31,171 bases of DNA from Candidatus Magasanikbacteria bacterium GW2011_GWC2_45_8 (GTDB lineage: Bacteria; Patescibacteriota; Patescibacteriia; Magasanikbacterales; UBA10146): the NCBI GenBank assembly GCA_001001925.1, contig LCLH01000003.1:1-31171 (forward strand). The letters are read 5' to 3'. Each line of letters starts with the position of its first letter. The first letter of the stretch is position 1. A program made the position numbers and the translations under genes. The notes below the pieces were generated by a model. That model was not told the DNA's origin. It ran no database searches and saw nothing but the letters and a program-made list of their open reading frames with translations. Below are positions 7,803-16,800 of this stretch, piece after piece.

Positions 7803-10800
7803 TTATAATTTGATATTATTAATTTTTACAAATGAATCAACACTCTGGAAAAAAATATTCTGTGTATAATTATCGATTGTAGAGCCTTTCCAATTTGTAT
7901 TATCATTACTGGTTTCTATGTTTTCTAATGATGGAAATCCACTTGAAACTAATACCTGAACCTCTCCGAACTCTGCTGGTCCTTTTTTGTACTTTATAGT
8001 GAGATTCCCATAAGCTCCACCTGTTAAAGCTGACAATGTTATTTTGTAATTGTTAGAAAAGTCTAAAAATGCAATTGGGTTACCAGTCATTTCTGAATCA
8101 TTCCAATACAATGAGAATTCTTTCCCGCCATTACTGCCTGGATCATATTGATCTGTTATAGTGTTTAATACTTGCACTGTAACAATGATCGCGGATTCAG
8201 CATTATTATCACATACATATTTATTATCACATAAATTTGTACAACTGCTAAGTTTGCCCTTTAGGCATGAAGCTGTTGCCGCTGGACTAAAAAGATTTGC
8301 ATCGCACCATTCATTAGGTATTGTAATTTTTTTATCACCGCAAAAGGTATTTGTAACTTCGCCAGAAAGACAACTGTTGGTGCAATATGATTTTGTTTGT
8401 TTCGCGGTGTTATAGGATAATATTGGTGCTACACCATTTGTGCCATCTTTAAATGTTTTTGGATCTCCATCATCACACTCTTCCCCCGGGTCAATTATCT
8501 TGTCACCACACACCGACACTTTGCATGAACCAATGCAGGTGTTGGTACAATTGGTCAAGAATGAGCCTGCGGGTACGGTGCTCCCAGTCGCTTTCGCGTC
8601 GCAACTATTTTTTGCGCCGGCGCTCCAGCGCGCGGATGGAACACACTCGGCGCTGGGGGAGCAAGACGAAGTATTGTTTGGATTACACTCTGTGATTGAG
8701 CCGCTACAGACATAATCGGATTGCGCAGCACTTGCGTCGCAATATTCAGGAGCACTCACATTTTTATCCCCGCAGAACCCTCCGCTTACTGTTATGACCT
8801 GTCCACATCCAAACGCGCAATAATTGGCGGTCTTACCATACTCCGCAAAAGGTATCACGCCATTCACTTTACCCTTATCGCACACCTCCGGTACTGCGCC
8901 GACAACCATTGAGACCTCGCCATGCCCCGGCAATAAATTGCCATCTGCCCCCTTCTTGCCATCTTGTATTATACCATCTCCGCACACGCCAACGCTTGCT
9001 TGAACAGGCGTGGCGTTCAGAGGCAGGCAAGTAACTGTAGTGCCGGCAATTATCTTTGAATCCCAAACACATGAATTTAAACCAAATTTTACAGCATCAT
9101 CACTAAACTTTTTTGGTGTGTTACTGTTATCCGGTTTTGGCGTAAACTCTGATTTCATCTGGCAATACCGCTTGCCAGAAACAAACCCTTGACAAGTAAA
9201 CTGCTGAACACAATCTCCATTTGTGACGCATGATTCTCCCGCGTTTGAGCTATAGGAACTGCATTTTTTATTATCACAAAATGGCGGTACAATTTTGAGC
9301 GCGAGCGGCGCGCAACCAGCATCATCCTCACACAAAACACCTGCGTTACTCTTCATTAATTTCGTACCATTTTTATAGGTACAATACCCCACTTGGCATG
9401 CTTCGCTCTTTTCACATTCTTCATATGGCTTGCCTTTGCTATTCAGAGTGCTATTCACCTTGCCGTCTCCGCAATAATCATAAGACTGGCAGTCCCATGA
9501 GCAGGACTGCAATTTGTCCGTGTTATACTTTGCTCCTTGCCACAAACATTTATCCGGATTCTCTTGTTCACTGCAAGAAATCAGATTATTATTTGTTTGC
9601 CACCCCTGTTGGAAGTATTTTAATTTACCATCTTTATATGTTTCCGTTTTTTGAGTATCTGTAATATACGACCAACCTGATGAATTACCTCCAAACCATA
9701 GTGCCGAAGCGTCGCACACTTTGTTGGGATCCGCGGGCTCATTTTTGGCGTTCAATTTCAACTTTCCGTCGCCGCAATACCCAGCACCGCCCGTTGTCTT
9801 GCAACTAAAAGAACAATATCCGTATTTACCGTTGTTTGCCCCGTCGTCGCAAACTTCTGAACCTTCTATTTTACCATTGCCACAGTACCCATGCGGAACA
9901 CAAGTCAATCCCGATGCTTTAAAGGAATTGCATATATCTTTTACATCAGCCTGATTACAATCTTTTTTTGTTACACATAGTTTGCCGGTAACTGCGCAAA
10001 AATTTAACACAGACTGGCAAGTGCTACTCGGGCCCGGTAACGGAACCACCGCACTGCAATCAGCATCTTGCGCGCACGCAATAGGCGCGTCCGGATTGCT
10101 ATTATTACTACATAATTTTAGTTTTGATAATGGCAACGCGTCGGCGCTCCATGTACATGTGTCAGAACAAGGAAAAAAATTAGTTACCGAATAATTATTA
10201 ACGCCAAACGTTTGAGTGTTTCCTCCATTGCACACACCTTCTTTTACCTGCCCAATCTCACATTGTTCTCCGTTACCCACCACACCGTCTCCGCATTTCT
10301 CGCTTAATCCAATTACTTGATCTTTACACGAGTTATTCAGATCCAACAAAGAAGAGTTACCGACAAAATCTTCCAGAGGTTTATTCCATTTCACACTCGG
10401 TATTTCAAAATTCGCGCGTATGGAAGCTTTGGAATTTGAAGCAAACTCATATTGATAAATAAATGAACCTTTAGGACACATAAAAGTAGAAATCTGACCG
10501 TTCCAACAGGTTTGCGCGTCAAAATCTTTGAGATTGTATGTTGTGCCGCCTGATGTTATATTCGCATCGCCTCCACCGCACCCATTAAAAGTGTTAATTG
10601 GGTCAAGAGGAACCGCCACACCAAGCGCATTACCCAAAACTCCTTGCCAAGAAAGCCATTTGCTGTTGGTGAGCCCGGGAATAAAAGTTCCAAGCGAAGG
10701 ATTATTTTTCAAATTTGGATATGATTGATTCAAAATTTTATACAATTCAATTTTGTTTGCCAGTAAAGCAAGATCTTTTATGCGTTTCAAATCTCGATTC

Positions 10801-13800
10801 ATCTTATCCAAAGGCGCCTCACACTCGCCGCCAGCCGCGCCGCAATCAAGATTTTTTGAACACGAAATACTTGGATCAGCGCTACACACACGCGGATTAT
10901 CTATATTGATGTTCAGAGTAAAGTTTGCAAGAAGCTGATTGAAAATATTCACTGTATCAGCGGAGGCGTTATCACTAAATGACCACACATACACATTGGT
11001 GTATGCCGGGGCAGGCGCTGGAGGCACTTTGATATGATATAAATTTTTCAATTGGTTGCCTTTTAGATCTTTAATAATTGTCTCTTCTGTGAAAGAACTG
11101 CCTTTATAGACAACCTGCCCGGTTTGGGGATTAAATGATAATCCTCCTGATATGTCTTGAACAGGAGAAATTGTACATAAATTACCGCTTTTACAAGAGA
11201 GATCAACTTTATAAAATTTTAAAGCCCCAGCGTAGTACTGTACATAAAATGACTCTCCTAAAGTGGATGATCCCAAGTTCAAACCGGCTATATAATAAGT
11301 GCGGCCTTCTTGCAATGCTTCGTATTGTCCTATTTTGATAGGCACTGGATTGCCTTTTGGCACCCACGGCTGACCTTGATACCACTCTTTTAATGTTTTA
11401 TGTTCTATATTTGGATACACACGCAAACCAAGACTGTCTTTATTGCCACTTGCTTCTTCAAAAGTAAAGAAAAATTCTTTCAAAATAGGGTCCGCTGGCG
11501 AGGGTGGAGCGACTTGGTCTTGATGATAGAGTACAGCAGGCTGTTTCAACGCGGGTAAATCATCTTCAAAACCGGATATTCCCGCGTCTTTGCAATACAT
11601 TGTTTGGAAATTATTCCATGCTTTGCCTTGTGCCGCCACACTCGGAGGAAAGGTCTCCGCGTCTATCAATCCAAACCCATACATTTTCCCTGTTGTTGGA
11701 TCCTTATACTCCGTAATGTTAGGCCACGGATTTTCACACAAAAATACTTGCGCTTGCGCCTCTCCGGTAATTTCTTGATCTTTGGTGCTCGGCGCGGATG
11801 TATCTTTAGTTATTTTTATTCCGCTGGTAATCGTCGCATTTCCATTTTTACCAACTGCTTTTACTGTGTTATTTCCTTTAAAAGGAGCATCAGCCACACT
11901 GGCCACACTTGAGTCATTTGTATTCCACACATACGACCATTCATACTGCCCGGGGATTGGCGCGATCTGTTGCATTCCCTCTACGCCTATTCCGGCGGGA
12001 ATAAACACTGGGATAACAACAAACTCTTTGGTAGCGTCTTTTTTATTGAACAGATGATAATTTGGTATAACACTCACATCAGTCACCTTGCAAAAAGGAA
12101 CGTCCAGCGTAGTAAACTCACTTGAGATGTTTTTTTGAAAATTATTGGAATCCACAAAAGTAACGCCATGCGTGTCTTTAAGGCCGCTCCAACCCTTTGC
12201 TTTATCATAGTTTAAGACAAACAACTTGTAATTTTTCTTTTGCTTAAGAGGAATTTGCGGTGTTACAGAGATGACGGAAGTATTAGTACTATTATCATAC
12301 GTGGATGACGCGGAAATTACCGCGTCGCCGGCGCAATATTTATATTGTTCCGCGTACACAGGAATACTCAAAAATCTTTTAACCAGCGCGATAATTTTCT
12401 GCCACAAATTTTTTGGAGCGAACGTTTTTGTCTCATAAGTAAACGGAGTTGTCCCGTTTGGACAATTTGGCGTACCGTCATCAACAACTTGTTCCGCTAA
12501 TATAATATTATTTAACAAAGCTTCTTTATCCGCTTCACCGTTTTTCATGGTAACTTCAAACACCGCGTTGGGACACACACTGCTTGAATTTGTTTTTGGC
12601 TGGTCAATGGTTACCACAGGGCGCTGATAACAACAACTATCTGTGCCTGCGCCGTTTGTGGTATTGCTTGCATCAGGACACGCGCTATTAATCGGGCCAA
12701 ACCCGCATTGCAACTCAAACGTGCCTATGCCTTTTTTGCTTGGCTGACCGGCTTGTGAGATGGTGGCGGAAATACTAGCTGTTTGTTTTTTTTCTATGAT
12801 AGTGCCCGCGCCCACAGCTGTTGCATACTGCGCCGCGTCTACGTTTAAAGAAAAATTTTTGGAAGAACTATCACACGTTTCCCCTGTACCAACCACGCTG
12901 TCTCCGCACCAAGAGCCAAATAGCGGGGAAGATCCTAAATTCTGGCAGGTGTCTGAACACCCTTTACCACCCGCGATATCTTTTGGATCACATTGTTCCC
13001 CATTATCTTTTTCAACAATGCCATTGCCGCATTTTGAGACAGAGACGAGCTGAAGCAAACACGAACCTGAACAATTTGAATTTGCGGCCCCATTTTGATT
13101 ACCCTTGTCGCATTCTTCTCCCGGCTCTTCTTTACCGTTACCGCACACAGGATGCACTTTCACGGAAATTACTTGCCCCTTATGAGTATACTGCGCCTCA
13201 CCTTTGGCACAAACATCAGCCGGCACATTCATGCCTTTTTGTGTGTCTGTTTCAACACAGGCAACATAGCTCACTATAGTTCCTTCTTTGGTACAACTAC
13301 TTTCACATCCGCTCCCCGTTACGCCATTTAACAATCCAAGATCGCATTCTTCTCCCGCTTCCGGCAAAACTTGAGGTCCATTCCCGCAACAATTGCCATT
13401 TTGGATAGTGGCGGCATTGCACGCGGGCGTTCCTTCTGTAGATGGGATGTAGAGCAAACAATTCCACCCGCATTTTTCAATATTGTTATTACCCCCTTTA
13501 TTGCCATTATCTCCCGCGGGGTCGCATTCTTCTCCACTCTCTACTTTTCCATTCCCGCAGAGCCCTGTCTCCGGCGCGCTTGCACTACCAGCCTTTAGAC
13601 AACTTTCCGTACACCACGGAGCATCTTGTTTGCCGGATGAAAAATTACTCATCCAGACCACCGCACGGTCATCTGTTTTTTCTTTCCAATCTGGTTTTTC
13701 CGGCGGGCTCCAATTCCATGAATACGAGGCTCCTGAAGTATCCAAAATCTGCCCATTGGGATTGCACGCGTCCGGAGATCCAATCGCGAGCGCGTTATAG

Positions 13801-16800
13801 GTTGCTTGACCGCCCACAACCTTTACTACCGCAGTATTTGGATTTAATATTACCTTGTCAACAGCACAAGCAGTACCGTCATTTTTTGTTCTAAACACCC
13901 AAGAAAATGTTTTACAATTCTTGCCGTTATCATCACAATCATCATTGAGAGCGGCTGAATCCAATTGAATCTGCCAAATACTTTTTACTCCATCTATGTC
14001 TCCTTGAATTTTAATTTTATAATATGTATTCTGGACAAACGCAACAGTATGTTTCAAACTGATTTGACGATTAACTTTTTCACGGTCTGTCTCATCTGTG
14101 TTTAACGATACAGTATAGGGTGAAACTGCGTCCGACCACCCGTCAACCAAGACATACTGTTTGCAGGTAACATCAAACAAAGCGCATTTATACAGACGGA
14201 CTGTATTTTTGTTGACAGTTGATGGACCCAAAACAACATTGAACTCCGCGCCTACTTCCGCGTTTACGCACGCGGTGGTGCATTGTGGATAATAAGAAAC
14301 CACTTTTGGATTGGGCAACTTTATCGTCAATTGCGCCGTTCCTTTTATCAATCCCGCAGGATTCAAAACTTTATCAACCCATGTCGCGACGATTTGTTCA
14401 GGCGTATCAAATGGTGTTTCTTTATTTTTTGTATTCAAATCTTGATTGGATTTAACAAAACCTTTATCACCGGCATTATTGCTTATATCGGCATAATCTG
14501 AAGTTTTTTGAAACTGCGCGACGGATGGCTTATCTGTTGGCGACCATGTCCAATCGTAATCATCTCCATCTAAAGCCGCGCACACGTCTCCTTTTGCAAT
14601 AGGAGTTACGGAATAAAAATCCTTAAATTGTTTATTAAAGTCAAAAACCGAGGAGTCAACAGGGTCAACCACCACTGCTCCCAATTCACAATAATCTTTT
14701 GTGGGGCGCGTTACAAAGGTAGTGCAGTACGCGGCTTTTAAATTTGAGATGCCGTTGATTTTGACATTTTTTGATATTGCCGGACACGTGGCATTTTCAA
14801 TCATTGCTTCAGACAACGCGCCAGGGAGGCTTTTTACCTTTGTGGTCACCAGCACACCATACGGCTTATCAGGCGCAAGATCGTCTAAGGGAGACATGGT
14901 TACCTTGGTCCCTCCTTTACCCCCAGAAGACCACCCTCCAAGCGAGTATGACACAGGCACAATCTGTTTTGTATCTTCTAAAATACATGTCGTTTTATCT
15001 TGACACTCATAAAGAATTATCGCTTGCTGTGTAGATTTTTCTTCAATATCAACAGACGTATCAAAACGCACTTTTACAACAGCATTCACACATATATTTG
15101 CCGCGCCCTCCCACACCTTTGACGGCGAAGGGCTCGGGGTGACCAATTTACAAATATCGTTGTCAATTTTTTTATCGCATCCATCTGTTGTGCCTATCTT
15201 TGAACACGACTTTCCACTCTTCGTACAAAACGCCCCGCATTGTTCCAGTACTTTGGGCACTATCGGCAGTTTGCCGGTAGTGAACGACCACATATACACG
15301 CTCGCGCCGGGTTTTTTGTCTTCAGGGCATTGTCCTTTGACTTGACAGACTCCGCTTGCGCAACAACTGTTGCCCTCCCCGCAAACCGCCGCCAGTTCTT
15401 TGCCTTTTTGCAATTCTTCTTTACAATTTTGGATTTTAAATTGCAAAGAATTGCTGGGAAGTTTTTGCGCGTTTAAAACATTGGCAGGACCTGTTTTAAA
15501 TTGAGCTTGTGCGGATTTTTCTATGTCTGAAAATTTGCGCGTGTCAATTAAGGTATCTCCCCACGCAAAAAACTTTTGATCGCTCACTTGCGCGTCTTTG
15601 GTAAATTTAATGCTCCCCGGCGCGTCTCCAAACCCTTCTCCCTTAAACGCAATCCCTCCAAATTGCGCGGAAAATAACGGGCCATTATCAGGATCTAATT
15701 TACAAAGCCCTGGCTTGAGCGAATCCGCGTTGACAGTAAAGATTTTCTTATTGCTCGCGGCATTAGCCGAGCCTTTTTTTATTACTACTGAAACCGAGTA
15801 ATCACCTTTATTTTGTTGGATTTTCTGAGGCACTTTTACCACAATCTGACCAGTTGTCCATGTGGAACCGCAATATGCCGGCGGCAAATCAGCAACAAAC
15901 GTATCTCCGCCTTGAGAAAACACGACCTCGCCGTTCGTTCCAAAATTTATGCCGGTAAGAGTCACGTACGTGCCGATCGGACCTTCTGTTGGATTCATGC
16001 TAAAAATATGAGGGTTGGTGTCCCCTGCGGTTGAAAATACACCCAAAGGCAAGGTGTTGCTTTTCATGCCGCGAGATTGCACTTTAACACTGGTTTGCCC
16101 GGCCGCGATGGTAACAGGGACTTTAATATCTAAAATTAAAAAGTTTGACCATGCCCCAAATTCATTGAGCGCCTCGTTTTCAACACCCAAAAGAATCGCG
16201 TCTCCGGGCGACTTTCCATCTACCAATTGTGTTCCTGTTAGCTTCATTATATCGCCGGCGGATACATTTTCCGGATCAACCGTACATAATCCCGGAAATT
16301 TTTCATTGGTTACTTTAAAAACTTCGCTTGGATTAAATACCGGTCCAAACGCGTCCGCAGAGGTGTCACGAAACACAAGGTTCTCATATCCCTGAAGTGA
16401 ACTGCTTTGAGCATCAATCTTTATTGGTCCGGTTACCGCGCCTTTAGGCACTTTTACCACTACATAATTATCGTGCCATGCTTTCACACTACAGAGATCC
16501 GCTCCAACCCATTGATCTGCCTTGGCGGGCTGGGGGCTTGCGACCTTGCTAAATGACACAGAACTCACACCTTGTTTATACGCGCCAAATGACTGCCCAA
16601 CCACCGTTACATAGTTATCTTCAGCTCCGCTTGTTTGAATAACATTGGTAATTTTCGGAACATTCACGCAGATACCTTTTTTCTCCCTATAGGGCGCTTT
16701 GGTATTGGTAATTTCATACCCCGCTTTTGACAACTGCCAAATATCAGCTGTTATAATTGTTTTTGCGGGAGCAACATTAACATCCAGCGTATCCGCAGGC

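Noticed and set aside
8220..10310. Regularly spaced repeats as a CRISPR array
   Set aside because: The repetition is at protein level (Cys-rich domains) with variable DNA and spacing; no identical direct repeats are seen.
14284..14292. DnaA box TGTGGATAA
   Set aside because: It is inside the giant coding region and about one such match is expected by chance in a window this size; no cluster suggests an origin.
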